A stretch of 64,000 nucleotides of DNA from Cyclobacteriaceae bacterium (GTDB lineage: Bacteria; Bacteroidota; Bacteroidia; Cytophagales; Cyclobacteriaceae): positions 1 through 64,000 of the forward strand of contig JAEUUA010000008.1 of the NCBI GenBank assembly GCA_016787755.1. Reading direction: 5' to 3'. The notes under the pieces are model-generated. The model saw nothing but the letters and a program-made list of their open reading frames with translations. It searched no databases and was not told where the DNA came from. This document shows positions 34,136 to 43,840 of the stretch, in pieces (position 1 is the first letter of the stretch; every line of letters starts with the position of its first letter). Position numbers and translations under genes: made by a program.

Positions 34136-36832
34136 GTGTTACGTTTCATTTTCACACTTTTTTTTATTTCTCTCAATTATTTGGGTGTTGCACAGGTCGA
34201 AAAACCAATTCGTACACCACCTGGTAGCCTACCCGTTAAACAGGATACCCTGCGCCCACCAGACCTCACTACAAACAAAAACGATACCGCAACGGTAAAA
34301 TCCGATTCTTTAAAGAATCAAGCTAAAAGCCCCATTGAAACCACCATCACGTATTCGGCTCGCGATTCCATTAATTCTAATCTTGAACGAAAAATCATAA
34401 AACTTTATGGCGATGCACGTGTAAAATACGGAATCATTGAACTACAGGCCGAAGAAATTGTAATTGACTACGAAGCATCTACAATTACAGCCCATAGCCG
34501 AACGGATACGAGTGGCAGACAAGTAGGCTATCCTATTTTTATGAATGGAACCGAGAAATATGAGACCAAAGACATGGTCTATAACTTCAAAACCAAGAAG
34601 GCAAAAATTTCTGAGGTAGTGACCACACAGGGAGATGGATTTCTTCATGGCGAGATTGTTTACAAAAATGAAAAGAACGAATTGTTTACAATAAACAATG
34701 CCTACACCACGTGTAATCTGGCACATCCTCATTATCGCATTATCTCTAAGAAAGTAAAGGCAATTCCTGGTGACAAAATGGTTTCAGGACCCTTTTATAT
34801 GGAATTCAATGATGTACCAACCCCCCTTGGATTCGCCTTTGGGATTTTTCCGGCTCCACGTAAAAGTGCTTCGGGCATTCTGATGCCTTCGTACGGTGAA
34901 GAACGAAGGAGAGGCTTCTTCTTGCGAAATGGAGGGTACTTTTTCGACATCAATGAATATTTTAAACTAGCAATAAGGGGAGATATATATTCTAAGGGAG
35001 GCAGTGCCATAAACTTAAACACAAATTATAACACACGATACCAGTATTCGGGGTCTCTTAATTTTTCGTTTACCAACAATGTTAACAATGAAAAAATCGA
35101 AGCACCTTCTAAAACCAAAGACTTTCGGTTAACCTGGAATCACACACCACAAAGTAGGGGAAGCAGTCGATTTGGTGCCTCTGTGAATGCCGCTAGTTCG
35201 AGTTACAATACAAATAACTACCTCGGTGTGAATTCTAGTGCTCAATCTTCACGAATTGACAATACCACGCAAAACTTGAGTTCGAATATTAATTACAGCA
35301 AATCATTTCCAGGCACCCCCATCAGTCTGGGTGTTAACTTAAGGCATAGCCAAAACTTAAGCACCAAACAAGTTGATTTACCCATGCCAGATGTAAGTCT
35401 AAACGTAAATAACCTTTATCCTTTCAAAAATGCTGAGAGTATGTTTTTACAGAATATTAACACCCGCTATTCTATGAACGGAAGTAATCAACTTACAAAC
35501 AACCTCGGACGCATTAACGGAAGTTCAACCGACAGCATTGCCCCCTTTACATTCGAAAATTTACCACTGTTTTTTAAAAACGCCAAAAAGGGAATCCGCC
35601 ATAATATTCCATTAAGCACATCCTTTAGGTTTTTAAAATTTTTAACCATTAGTCCTGGCATTAACTATGATGAGCGTTGGTACTTTGATAAACTTGATTG
35701 GTCGTATAATGACTCTACACGAAAATTCACCTCCACAAAAATTAATGGATTTAACAGAGTGTATAATTACTCGGGAGGTGCAAGTTTAACAACTCGTATT
35801 TATGGTATGTACTTGTCTAAAAACCCAAACAGTCGGTTAAAAGCTATACGTCATGTAATTAACCCATCTGTCAGTTATAGTTTTCAACCGCAGTTTGGAG
35901 ATACTAAGTATGGATACTATCAACAATTTACAACAACAGACGGTGCCGGAAAAAAAGCAGACGTTCTAAAATCGCGGTATGAAGGGTATTTGTATGGCTC
36001 ACCCAGTGCTGGACGAAGTAGTTCCATTGGCTTTGGTGTTAATAACAATATAGAACTGAAAGTGAGGAACGCAAAAGATACGGTAGATCGAAAGATCGCC
36101 TTGTTTAATACCTTATCTGTGGGATCTTCGTACAACTTTTTGGCTGATTCGTTCAAACTGGCTAACCTGTCATTATCGGCTAACACAAATATTCTACAGG
36201 ATAAAATCAACTTAAATTTCGGAGCCACCCTCGATCCGTATGAATACCGGATGTTCATTACTGACTATGAAAATCCTGAAACAAAAACTGGACCTATTTA
36301 TTCCGAAAGAAGAGTAAGCAGGTATGTTTGGAACACAGGAAAATTAGGGCGGATTACACAAGCTAATTTTGCTTTCAGCACGAACTTGAATCCAAAGGGT
36401 CAAAAGAGTGATACAGATAGTCGCAGTAAGATTTCAAAATCCGGATTGTCAGATACTGATAAGCAATTCCTGTTGCAAAATCCAGATACGTACATCGATT
36501 TCTCCATACCCTGGAACTTGCGTATAAACTATAACATTGATTATGCACATCGCGAAAATAATAAACCCACCATTACACAAGCCATGCGTTTCAGTGGTGA
36601 CGTATCATTAACTGAAAAGTGGAAAGTCATTTTCAACTCAGGGTATGATTTTGAAAACAAAGCCATTACCCAAACTCAAATCAGTCTTAACCGCGATTTA
36701 CACTGCTGGCAAATGAGTTTAAGTTGGGTTCCGTTTGGGATTTATCAATCTTATAATTTTTCCATTGGCATTAAATCAAGCATGCTAAGTGACTTGAAAC
36801 TGGATCGCCAGCGAAGTTTCTTTGATAATTAG
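34136..36832 (+). CDS. lptD: LptD-like LPS-assembly outer-membrane protein
   Basis: About 898 residues from the GTG at 34136, which places a signal peptide (LRFIFTLFFISLNYLGVAQ) at the N-terminus. A Pro/Thr-rich linker follows, then an OstA/LptA-like beta-jellyroll (LYGDARVKYGIIELQAEEIVIDYEASTITA), then a long C-terminal barrel domain rich in aromatic strands ending RSFFDN. It inserts lipopolysaccharide into the outer leaflet with LptE. The upstream ATG at 33971 would overlap the amidase promoter region and bury the signal peptide 55 residues in, so it is unlikely. It is divergent from the amidase. Confidence 0.87.
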   Translation: MLRFIFTLFFISLNYLGVAQVEKPIRTPPGSLPVKQDTLRPPDLTTNKNDTATVKSDSLKNQAKSPIETTITYSARDSINSNLERKIIKLYGDARVKYGIIELQAEEIVIDYEASTITAHSRTDTSGRQVGYPIFMNGTEKYETKDMVYNFKTKKAKISEVVTTQGDGFLHGEIVYKNEKNELFTINNAYTTCNLAHPHYRIISKKVKAIPGDKMVSGPFYMEFNDVPTPLGFAFGIFPAPRKSASGILMPSYGEERRRGFFLRNGGYFFDINEYFKLAIRGDIYSKGGSAINLNTNYNTRYQYSGSLNFSFTNNVNNEKIEAPSKTKDFRLTWNHTPQSRGSSRFGASVNAASSSYNTNNYLGVNSSAQSSRIDNTTQNLSSNINYSKSFPGTPISLGVNLRHSQNLSTKQVDLPMPDVSLNVNNLYPFKNAESMFLQNINTRYSMNGSNQLTNNLGRINGSSTDSIAPFTFENLPLFFKNAKKGIRHNIPLSTSFRFLKFLTISPGINYDERWYFDKLDWSYNDSTRKFTSTKINGFNRVYNYSGGASLTTRIYGMYLSKNPNSRLKAIRHVINPSVSYSFQPQFGDTKYGYYQQFTTTDGAGKKADVLKSRYEGYLYGSPSAGRSSSIGFGVNNNIELKVRNAKDTVDRKIALFNTLSVGSSYNFLADSFKLANLSLSANTNILQDKINLNFGATLDPYEYRMFITDYENPETKTGPIYSERRVSRYVWNTGKLGRITQANFAFSTNLNPKGQKSDTDSRSKISKSGLSDTDKQFLLQNPDTYIDFSIPWNLRINYNIDYAHRENNKPTITQAMRFSGDVSLTEKWKVIFNSGYDFENKAITQTQISLNRDLHCWQMSLSWVPFGIYQSYNFSIGIKSSMLSDLKLDRQRSFFDN

Positions 36833-36841
36833 GTCAGTTAG

Positions 36842-36858
36842 TTGCGCCATTGGCGCAA
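36842..36858. other. Hairpin between convergent lptD and lysS
   Basis: TTGCGCC (36842-36848) and GGCGCAA (36852-36858) pair perfectly around an ATT loop. It may terminate or pause either gene, but no clear T-run follows on either strand. Confidence 0.35.
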
Positions 36859-36913
36859 TTACCCACCCACTCGTCTATCCCACCAAGAAAATCTTTCCTA
36901 TGTTCAAATAAAT

Positions 36914-37060
36914 ATGAAAACACTTACCATTATTTTTTTAATTGGAATCTCGATCTCTTGTTTCAGCCAAGCATTGCCAGGCATTTGCCGGCTTCCGGAG
37001 TGTTTGTTTTCAATCGATTTTGAATTTACTTCAACCAACCTTCAATCTCCTCAAGTGTAG
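36914..37060 (+). CDS. Doubtful 48-residue secreted peptide
   Basis: The short frame [19 protein letters not shown] has a good signal-peptide profile. The mature ~29 residues contain two Cys (GICRLPECL). It overlaps the 3' end of lysS by 35 bp on the opposite strand and no family is recognised. It may be a real small peptide or the remnant of a larger exported-protein gene. Confidence 0.25.
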   Translation: MKTLTIIFLIGISISCFSQALPGICRLPECLFSIDFEFTSTNLQSPQV

Positions 37061-38756
37061 GATTTTGAACACCCTCTAATTTCAACTTCTTCCGCATACC
37101 TGGGATATCATTGAAAAGCTTCGTGGCTTTCTTTTCTTTCAGCTGAGCCACTGTGGTGATGCCCAACTTTTGAATGATGGCAACTAACTCGGCACGGACC
37201 CCAATTTGTGTAAAATCTTCAACCGTACTTACTTCTACATGCTTCTCAGGCTTCATCTGTGGAAAGAAGATAACATCCTGTATCGAGGCGGAATTAGTCA
37301 TAATCATCGAAAGTCGATCGATGCCAATTCCCAATCCGGCAGTAGGTGGCATTCCGTATTCCAGCGCGCGAAGAAAATCCTCATCTAATGTCATGGCTTC
37401 TTCATCACCCCGCTTGCCTAACTCAAGTTGCTCTTCAAATCGTTCACGTTGATCGATGGGATCATTTAATTCGGAAAATGAATTACATATTTCCTTCCGG
37501 TTGCAAATGGCTTCAAATCGTTCTACCAAACCCGGCTTGCTTCTGTGCTTTTTAGCAAGTGGCGACATCTCCAACGGATAATCGGTAATGAATGTCGGTT
37601 GCACTAAATGATGTTCACACTTCTCTCCAAATATCTGATCAATCAATTTACCCTTGCCCATCGTTGCATCCACCGGTACGTGCAACTTCTTACACGTTTC
37701 CCGTAAGGTTACTTCATCCATTTCTGAAATGTCGATTCCTGTAAAATGCTGAATCGCTTCATACATGGTAAAGCGTTTCCACGGACGCTTAAAGTCAATT
37801 ACTTCTCTACCCACTTTTACTTCCGTAGATCCATGAAGGTTGATGGCTACTTTCTCAATCATTTCTTCCACCAAATTCATCATCCAATTATAATCCTTAT
37901 AGGCAACATATAATTCCACCTGTGTGAATTCAGGGTTATGAAAGCGCGACATACCTTCGTTGCGAAAATCTTTTGAAAATTCATACACCCCATTAAAGCC
38001 ACCCACAATCAATCGCTTTAAATAAAGTTCATTTGCGATGCGCAAGTAAAGCGTCATGTCCAATGTATTGTGATGTGTTTTAAAAGGCTTGGCGGCTGCT
38101 CCACCATAGAGTGGTTGAAGAATGGGAGTTTCAACTTCTAAATACCCTTTGGCGTTCAAGTACTCACGCATGGTGTTTACCAACCGGGTGCGTTTCACAA
38201 ATGCGTCACGCACGTTTGGATTTACAATCAAATCAACATACCGCTGACGGTAACGTTGTTCGGGATCAGTAAAGGCATCGTGTAAAACAACATTGCCGTG
38301 CTCGTCCGTTGTTTCCTTTACAACCGGCAATGGCCGTAGTGACTTCGATAAAATCTTGAAACTGGTAACGTGAATAGAAATTTCACCGGTTTGGGTGGTG
38401 AACACAAATCCCTTCACTCCTATGATATCGCCAATATCTAAATGCTTTTTAAAAACAACATTGTAAAGTGTTTTGTCCTCACCCGGGCAAATATCGTCTC
38501 TTCGAAAATATACCTGAATGCGACCGGTTTCATCCTGCAGTTCGGCAAAGGAAGCATTGCCCATTACCCTGCGTGACATAATGCGCCCTGCTATGGAGAT
38601 ATCTTTATATTCAATCTTTTGATTCGGATAATGTTCATGAATTTCCGCTGACGATACATTTACTTCAAATTGTTCGGCCGGATAGGGATTGATACCCATC
38701 TTGGTTAGTTCCTGAAGGCTTTGTCTGCGAATGATCTCCTGTTCACTTAACTGCAT
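37026..38756 (-). CDS. lysS: Lysyl-tRNA synthetase, class II, with C-terminal extension
   Basis: 576 residues against ~505 in E. coli. The N-terminal OB fold ([30 protein letters not shown]) binds the anticodon. Class II motifs 1-3 include [26 protein letters not shown] and the final [14 protein letters not shown]. After motif 3 comes a ~70-residue tail ([31 protein letters not shown]) with a helix-hairpin-helix look, a tail I associate with Bacteroidota LysRS; its role is unknown. Confidence 0.96.
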   Translation of the reverse strand: MQLSEQEIIRRQSLQELTKMGINPYPAEQFEVNVSSAEIHEHYPNQKIEYKDISIAGRIMSRRVMGNASFAELQDETGRIQVYFRRDDICPGEDKTLYNVVFKKHLDIGDIIGVKGFVFTTQTGEISIHVTSFKILSKSLRPLPVVKETTDEHGNVVLHDAFTDPEQRYRQRYVDLIVNPNVRDAFVKRTRLVNTMREYLNAKGYLEVETPILQPLYGGAAAKPFKTHHNTLDMTLYLRIANELYLKRLIVGGFNGVYEFSKDFRNEGMSRFHNPEFTQVELYVAYKDYNWMMNLVEEMIEKVAINLHGSTEVKVGREVIDFKRPWKRFTMYEAIQHFTGIDISEMDEVTLRETCKKLHVPVDATMGKGKLIDQIFGEKCEHHLVQPTFITDYPLEMSPLAKKHRSKPGLVERFEAICNRKEICNSFSELNDPIDQRERFEEQLELGKRGDEEAMTLDEDFLRALEYGMPPTAGLGIGIDRLSMIMTNSASIQDVIFFPQMKPEKHVEVSTVEDFTQIGVRAELVAIIQKLGITTVAQLKEKKATKLFNDIPGMRKKLKLEGVQNPTLEEIEGWLK

Positions 38757-38829
38757 GTGTTCGACTTACTTTGGGGGCAAAAATAAGGAATTCACGGTTT
38801 ATTAAATTGACAATTGACAATTGATTATT

Positions 38830-40011
38830 CTATTTCCCACGTCTTCTTCTCAACTCCTTACGGATTAACGTAAGTTCTCGACTGCTTTGTCCGGCCACGG
38901 AAGTATTTTCCTCGGCTCTTCTAATCAGATATGGCATTACTAACTCAACAGGTCCGTACGGTACATACTTGGCCACATTATACCCCGCATTGGCCAGGTT
39001 AAATGAAATGTTATCGCTCATGCCCATCAACTGTGCAAACCATACCCGCGGATCATTATTTTTCATACTGTGCTTCTCCATCAGCACGGTTAAGTATTGG
39101 TTGCTATATTCGTTGTGCGATCCACACATAAGGCTTACGCGTTGCTTGTTATCAATACAAAATGCTAACCCTTTATTAAAACAATCATCGGTTGCTTGTT
39201 TGTTGGGATGAATGGGATTGGGATAATTCATCTTCTCAGCCCGTTCCGCTTCTTTCTCCATATAAGCACCACGCACCATTTTTACGCCCAGGTAATAATT
39301 ATGCATGGCTGCTGAATGAAATGCGTTTCGCAAATTATCAAGCATATCAGTGCGATACATTTGAAACGTATTAAATACAATCGCCTGCTCGTGATTGTAT
39401 TTCTTCATCATGGCATACACTACTTCATCAATTGGATTTTGAATCCAACTGTCTTCGGCATCAATTAACACCGGAACGCCATGTTCATAGCCTCTTTTAC
39501 AAATTGCTTCCACCCGCTGTTTAAAATGATCAAACGCCTCTTCATCTTCAGCGGTGAGTGTTTCTTTCGATTGAACTTTTTCAAGCACCTCGGCATTCAC
39601 TAACCCGGTAGCCTTAAAAACACAAAATGGTATAGCAGGATTACCTTTCGCTTTATCCAGTGTTTTCAATACCTCTTCTCGAGCGTTATCAAATCCTGAT
39701 TCATTATGCTCGCCCTCAGCAGAATAATCCAAGATGGTTCCTACCTTAAATTGAAACAAGGTTTGAATTGTTTTGTCGCATTGGCCAATTGTCTCGCCCC
39801 CGCAAAAATGCTCAAATACAGTCACCCGAATGAGGCCTTTAATGGGTAGGTGCATAGCAAGACCCAATTTAACGAGTCCTGTTGCTACACTTGAAATAAA
39901 GGGATGGTTTACCAGTGAAAAGATGAAATTGGCTTTTCTTAATGCGCGGTCGCTTTTGTATGAAAAGGCCACGAGTGTGTCGTCAAATCGGATTCCGGTT
40001 TTTACTTCCAT
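38830..40011 (-). CDS. Proline dehydrogenase (monofunctional)
   Basis: 393 residues. It oxidises proline to pyrroline-5-carboxylate with FAD, passing electrons to quinone. The TIM-barrel motifs include FCVFKATGLVNAEVLE, VPVLIDAEDSWIQ, YLGVKMVRGAYMEKEAERA and the final VPYGPVELVMPYLIRRAEENTS that binds proline. No fused P5C dehydrogenase is present, as usual outside proteobacterial PutA. It is divergent from aroB. Confidence 0.92.
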   Translation of the reverse strand: MEVKTGIRFDDTLVAFSYKSDRALRKANFIFSLVNHPFISSVATGLVKLGLAMHLPIKGLIRVTVFEHFCGGETIGQCDKTIQTLFQFKVGTILDYSAEGEHNESGFDNAREEVLKTLDKAKGNPAIPFCVFKATGLVNAEVLEKVQSKETLTAEDEEAFDHFKQRVEAICKRGYEHGVPVLIDAEDSWIQNPIDEVVYAMMKKYNHEQAIVFNTFQMYRTDMLDNLRNAFHSAAMHNYYLGVKMVRGAYMEKEAERAEKMNYPNPIHPNKQATDDCFNKGLAFCIDNKQRVSLMCGSHNEYSNQYLTVLMEKHSMKNNDPRVWFAQLMGMSDNISFNLANAGYNVAKYVPYGPVELVMPYLIRRAEENTSVAGQSSRELTLIRKELRRRRGK

Positions 40012-40144
40012 GCAATTTTTTATAGCGGCACAAATATAGTATTTCGATTTGGGTCAAGTAATCACAACGATTTATAGATTTCTAACTTCTTACCCTCATT
40101 AAAGGCAAGAATTGATTTAATTTGTTCAATTAAGTACTCATTTC

Positions 40145-41170
40145 ATGTCAGTAATATCCATTCACCCGAAACCCTCAGAGTTAATCACCAGCTTCCTTAG
40201 TGGGAAATCCTATTCTAAAATAGGGATGTTGATGGATGTAAATACAGTGAAGTTCTGCTATCCTTTAGTGAAAGATTCACTTCCTGCTCATGAGGTTATC
40301 ATTGTTGAGGCCGGAGAAGAACACAAAAACCTGGAAACCTGCCAACAGGTTTGGGATAAACTCACTCGTTTTCATTTTGACCGCCATTCCATCCTGCTAA
40401 TTCTGGGCGGTGGCGTTATTGGCGACTTAGGTGGATTTTGTGCAGCCACGTTTAAACGAGGAATTGATTTTGTGCTTCTGCCCACCACCCTTCTTGCACA
40501 AGTGGACGCCAGCGTTGGCGGAAAACTCGGCATCGATTTTCAACACTATAAAAATCATATTGGAGTTTTTTGTGAGCCGGCCGCCACGCTTATCAGTCCA
40601 ACATTCCTGATTTCACTACCCGAACGGGAATTGCGTTCCGGTTTTGCCGAAGTGATCAAACATTGCCTTATCTCGGATCGAGCCATGTGGGAGGTGATCA
40701 GAAAAAAATCATTAGCCAACCAGGATTGGAATGTGCTCATCCCACATTCAGTGGCCTTTAAGAAAGAAATAGTTGAAACGGACCCTAAGGAAAGCGGACT
40801 TCGTAAAATCTTAAACTTTGGCCACACAGTGGGCCATGCTGTGGAAAGTTATTTCCTTTCTACAAACCGGATCTTTCATGGCGAGGCCATTGCCGTGGGT
40901 ATGATCTGCGAATCCTTCATTGGTTGGAAAAAGAATCTTATCACGAAAGCAGAACTTGATGAGCTTTCGTCCTACCTGGGGCAGGTTTATCCGATTGTAA
41001 CCCTTCCATCGGTTCGCAAACCAATTTTGGACTTAATGAGTCAGGATAAGAAAAATAAAGGAAATAGGATATTGATGGCCTTGACCAAGGGAATTGGTCA
41101 GGCAGTGTGGGATATGGAAGTTAGTACCGAAGAAATCGATGCATCGCTTGAATACTATCAGTCGATTTAA
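40145..41170 (+). CDS. aroB: 3-Dehydroquinate synthase
   Basis: Shikimate-pathway step 2. 341 residues with the NAD and zinc site: LILGGGVIGDLGGFCAATFKRGIDFVLLPTTLLAQVDASVGGK, then RSGFAEVIKHCLI with its Glu ligand, LNFGHTVGHAVES with its His ligand, and FHGEAIAVGM with the last His. It is near the normal length. It is followed by a convergent small YtxH-like gene and then aroA. Confidence 0.97.
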   Translation: MSVISIHPKPSELITSFLSGKSYSKIGMLMDVNTVKFCYPLVKDSLPAHEVIIVEAGEEHKNLETCQQVWDKLTRFHFDRHSILLILGGGVIGDLGGFCAATFKRGIDFVLLPTTLLAQVDASVGGKLGIDFQHYKNHIGVFCEPAATLISPTFLISLPERELRSGFAEVIKHCLISDRAMWEVIRKKSLANQDWNVLIPHSVAFKKEIVETDPKESGLRKILNFGHTVGHAVESYFLSTNRIFHGEAIAVGMICESFIGWKKNLITKAELDELSSYLGQVYPIVTLPSVRKPILDLMSQDKKNKGNRILMALTKGIGQAVWDMEVSTEEIDASLEYYQSI

Positions 41171-41358
41171 ACGTAGAGATTTTCTGATTCATCAAACTCT
41201 TTTGTCACTTTCTTAAATGCGCGCTTCAAATCAACCGCTTTTTTTGCAACAAATTCCTTTGTCTTGGTTTTGCGATCACCCGTTAACAGCCAGGCAGCCA
41301 GCAAGGCTCCGCCCGCTGCTACTCCTAGTCCGATTACTACTTTACTTGTTGTCTTCAT
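41167..41358 (-). CDS. YtxH-like small membrane-anchored protein
   Basis: 63 residues from the ATG at 41358; an ATG at 41373 would add five residues. One hydrophobic segment (VVIGLGVAAGGALLAAWLL) is followed by a Lys-rich amphipathic helix (KTKTKEFVAKKAVDLKRAFKKV), the pattern of YtxH proteins, which are linked to envelope stress in Gram-positives and of unknown role here. It overlaps the aroB stop by 4 bp on the opposite strand. Confidence 0.7.
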   Translation of the reverse strand: MKTTSKVVIGLGVAAGGALLAAWLLTGDRKTKTKEFVAKKAVDLKRAFKKVTKEFDESENLYV

Positions 41359-41454
41359 ATTACCTTCAACCATTATTCAAATTAAATTGTTTCAACTCTC
41401 GCAAAAAATCTTCTGATTAAAATTATTTTTAACCCTACCATAACATAGAACACA

Positions 41455-42687
41455 TTGGCATCATACCTAAGCATTTCAACCAACAAGCAACTATCCGGCA
41501 CCATCAACAAGCTGTCTTCTTCTAAAAGTATAAGCAACCGTGCACTGATCTTAAAGGCCTTGAGTGGAAACCAATCGATCGTTCGTAATCTTTCGGATGC
41601 CCGTGATACCCAATTGATGAATCGGTTGATCGCCAGCGAAGACAAATTGATTGACGTAATGGATGCCGGTACCACCATGCGTTTTCTTACGGCTTACTTT
41701 GCCCTTACGGGAAAAAATAAAATCCTTACCGGTACGGCTCGCATGAAGGAACGCCCTATTGGAATTCTGGTGGATGCCCTCAGACTTTTAGGAGCTACCG
41801 TTGACTACCTTGAAATGGATGGCTTCCCACCCATTGAAACCAAAGAGTTCTCAACTCAGCAGGCGGATGCCTTAACCATACCTGGCCATGTAAGCAGCCA
41901 ATATATCTCGGCCTTAATGATGGTAGCGCCTACCCTTCCAAAAGGACTTACCATTACCCTTTCGGGGAAAATGGGAAGCGTGCCCTACTTTCAAATGACG
42001 GCCGCACTGATGGAACTATTTGGGATTCGGCCTGATATCGATTTAGAAAATCAATCAATTAAGATTGCCAATTCTTCATACAAACCTGCCAACATTACTG
42101 TAGAAGCCGATTGGTCGGCCATTAGTTATTGGTATGGCTTTACAGCACTGGCCGAAGAAGCTACCATCACGCTTCCTAATGTTTCAGAAAAATCGCTTCA
42201 GGGCGATCGGGTGATAGCCGACATCATGGATAAACTGGGTGTTCATTCAACCTTTAAAAACCAGCAATTACTTCTCACCAAACAAAAAGCAGTTTCTGAA
42301 ATCAGTTGGGATTTTAAAGACTGCCCCGACCTGGCACAAACCGTGTTACCGGTATGTGCAGCAAAATATATTAACGGCACCTTTACGGGATTAGAAAGTT
42401 TACGCATTAAGGAAACAGATCGCATCGCAGCATTACAAAACGAATTGGGAAAAATAGGGGCAACACTTACCGAACCTCAAACCGGAACCTGGAAACTAAC
42501 TCCCGGCCAGGTGCCTACTGAGGAGATTTTCATTAACACCTACCACGACCACCGGATGGCCATGGGACTCGCACCGCTAGCTACACTCACCAATCTTAAA
42601 ATAGAAAGTCCGGAAGTGGTGAACAAATCTTATCCCGGTTTTTGGGACGATATGAGAACGGTAGGCTTTAGGATCTCAGAAGTGTAG
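41455..42687 (+). CDS. aroA: 3-Phosphoshikimate 1-carboxyvinyltransferase (EPSP synthase)
   Basis: Shikimate-pathway step 6. 410 residues, TTG start at 41455. The N-terminus has LSGTINKLSSSKSISNRALIL with the substrate-binding SKS, then MDAGTTMRFLTAYFAL, LTGTARMKERPIG, SSQYISALMM, ETDRIAALQNELGKIG and YHDHRMAMGLAPLA. It is slightly shorter than the E. coli enzyme but complete. The DAGTTMRF segment, where class I enzymes have a NAGTAMR-type motif, is a visible variation at the glyphosate-contact loop; sensitivity cannot be predicted from it. Confidence 0.95.
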   Translation: MASYLSISTNKQLSGTINKLSSSKSISNRALILKALSGNQSIVRNLSDARDTQLMNRLIASEDKLIDVMDAGTTMRFLTAYFALTGKNKILTGTARMKERPIGILVDALRLLGATVDYLEMDGFPPIETKEFSTQQADALTIPGHVSSQYISALMMVAPTLPKGLTITLSGKMGSVPYFQMTAALMELFGIRPDIDLENQSIKIANSSYKPANITVEADWSAISYWYGFTALAEEATITLPNVSEKSLQGDRVIADIMDKLGVHSTFKNQQLLLTKQKAVSEISWDFKDCPDLAQTVLPVCAAKYINGTFTGLESLRIKETDRIAALQNELGKIGATLTEPQTGTWKLTPGQVPTEEIFINTYHDHRMAMGLAPLATLTNLKIESPEVVNKSYPGFWDDMRTVGFRISEV

Positions 42688-42890
42688 CAAAACACTTATA
42701 AAATTTTCAATCTAAAATTCAGAAATAGGCTCGGACACGCGTCCACACTGATATAGAATGGAAGGCTAAGTTCTATTGTAGACAATTATACACAGTTCCC
42801 ACATAATCTTTCATTTAATAAAAGGTTAATGCGTAATGGAGTCAATCTATAAGCTTTCTAATATGGGCTGGTTATTGAGTATGTCTGGCC

Positions 42891-43745
42891 ATGAAGAATA
42901 TTATAACTCTTACCGCCTTGTTTCTTATTGTTTTATCATGCAATGACATTGACGATTTCAATCTTTCAGAGGAAGAGCTACGTTTGCAATCAGAATCTAT
43001 TGCACTAGATAACAACCTGATAATAACTAATGCGGAAGAAATAATGGGTATCACCAGCAATATTTTAGAAGGAGCCAATATTAGGGCTCATGGAAGAATT
43101 TTTAATAAAAATGGAATGGGTGACAAACCGTGCGATCCTTCTATTGATCACTTTTACATAACAGATCTTACCCACTATGATACCATTCTCTACATTGGCA
43201 GATTGACTCTTGACTATGGTAATGGAAATACGTGTGATATGAATGCCAATCGAAAAGGAAAAGTGATTGACGATTTTCTCTACATTTTTAACACAAAAAA
43301 TGAATTGTATTCGAGCCGGGAAACAATCACCTTTGAAAACTATCAAAAGGATTCCAATTTAATAGAAGGTACATTCATGATCACATCAAATTCGCAACAA
43401 TCTGTTACGCTAACTCCACTGAATGTTAGAGTTACCTATCCCGATGGTACATTTCTGACGATGATTGGTGAACTTAATTTTTATACAGTATCCGATCAAT
43501 CAGCAATGAAGTTTTCTGGTTCGATGGAAGGCATTGCCCGCAGCAGGAAACGATTTACATCTACTATAACCACTCCGGTTGAATATTCTTACAATTGTTC
43601 AGATTTACAAGTTTCTGTACCCGTAAAAGGAACTGTTCAACTTCAGATTAATAAGTATCTAACAACCGTTGAGTATGGTGATGGTACGTGTGATAGAACT
43701 TACACAACTATGTCAAACGGCAACAGAAATACGTATTCATTCTGA
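42891..43745 (+). CDS. Lipoprotein of unknown function
   Basis: 284 residues with a lipobox IVLSC, lipid on Cys 17, then an acidic segment (NDIDDFNLSEEELRL). The rest is strand-rich with two Cys pairs (KPCDPS/TCDMN and YNCSDL/GTCDRTY), and includes HFYITDLTHYDTILYIGRLTLDYGNGNTCDMNANRKGKVI; the DYGNGN and YGDGTCDRTYT segments resemble repeated half-domains. I recognise no family. It stands alone between aroA and the M42 peptidase. Confidence 0.75.
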   Translation: MKNIITLTALFLIVLSCNDIDDFNLSEEELRLQSESIALDNNLIITNAEEIMGITSNILEGANIRAHGRIFNKNGMGDKPCDPSIDHFYITDLTHYDTILYIGRLTLDYGNGNTCDMNANRKGKVIDDFLYIFNTKNELYSSRETITFENYQKDSNLIEGTFMITSNSQQSVTLTPLNVRVTYPDGTFLTMIGELNFYTVSDQSAMKFSGSMEGIARSRKRFTSTITTPVEYSYNCSDLQVSVPVKGTVQLQINKYLTTVEYGDGTCDRTYTTMSNGNRNTYSF

Positions 43746-43794
43746 TAGTTGAAGAGTGCAATAAAAACTTAAGACTTAGCCGTAAAAGTAAAAA

Positions 43795-43820
43795 AAATGG
43801 TCTGCTCCCACAGACCATTT
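43795..43820 (-). terminator. Rho-independent terminator for the M42 peptidase gene
   Basis: The 10-bp arms AAATGGTCTG and CAGACCATTT around a CTCCCA loop are perfect. The A-run at 43787-43794 becomes a T-run on the minus strand, so it ends the minus-strand peptidase gene, 21 bp past its stop. Confidence 0.88.
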
Positions 43821-43840
43821 AATAAATTATAAAATCACTC

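Noticed and set aside
38800..38830. Short repeated TTGACAA motif between lysS and the proline dehydrogenase gene
   Set aside because: It is a short A/T-rich run of about three 7-bp units; too small and common to assign a function.
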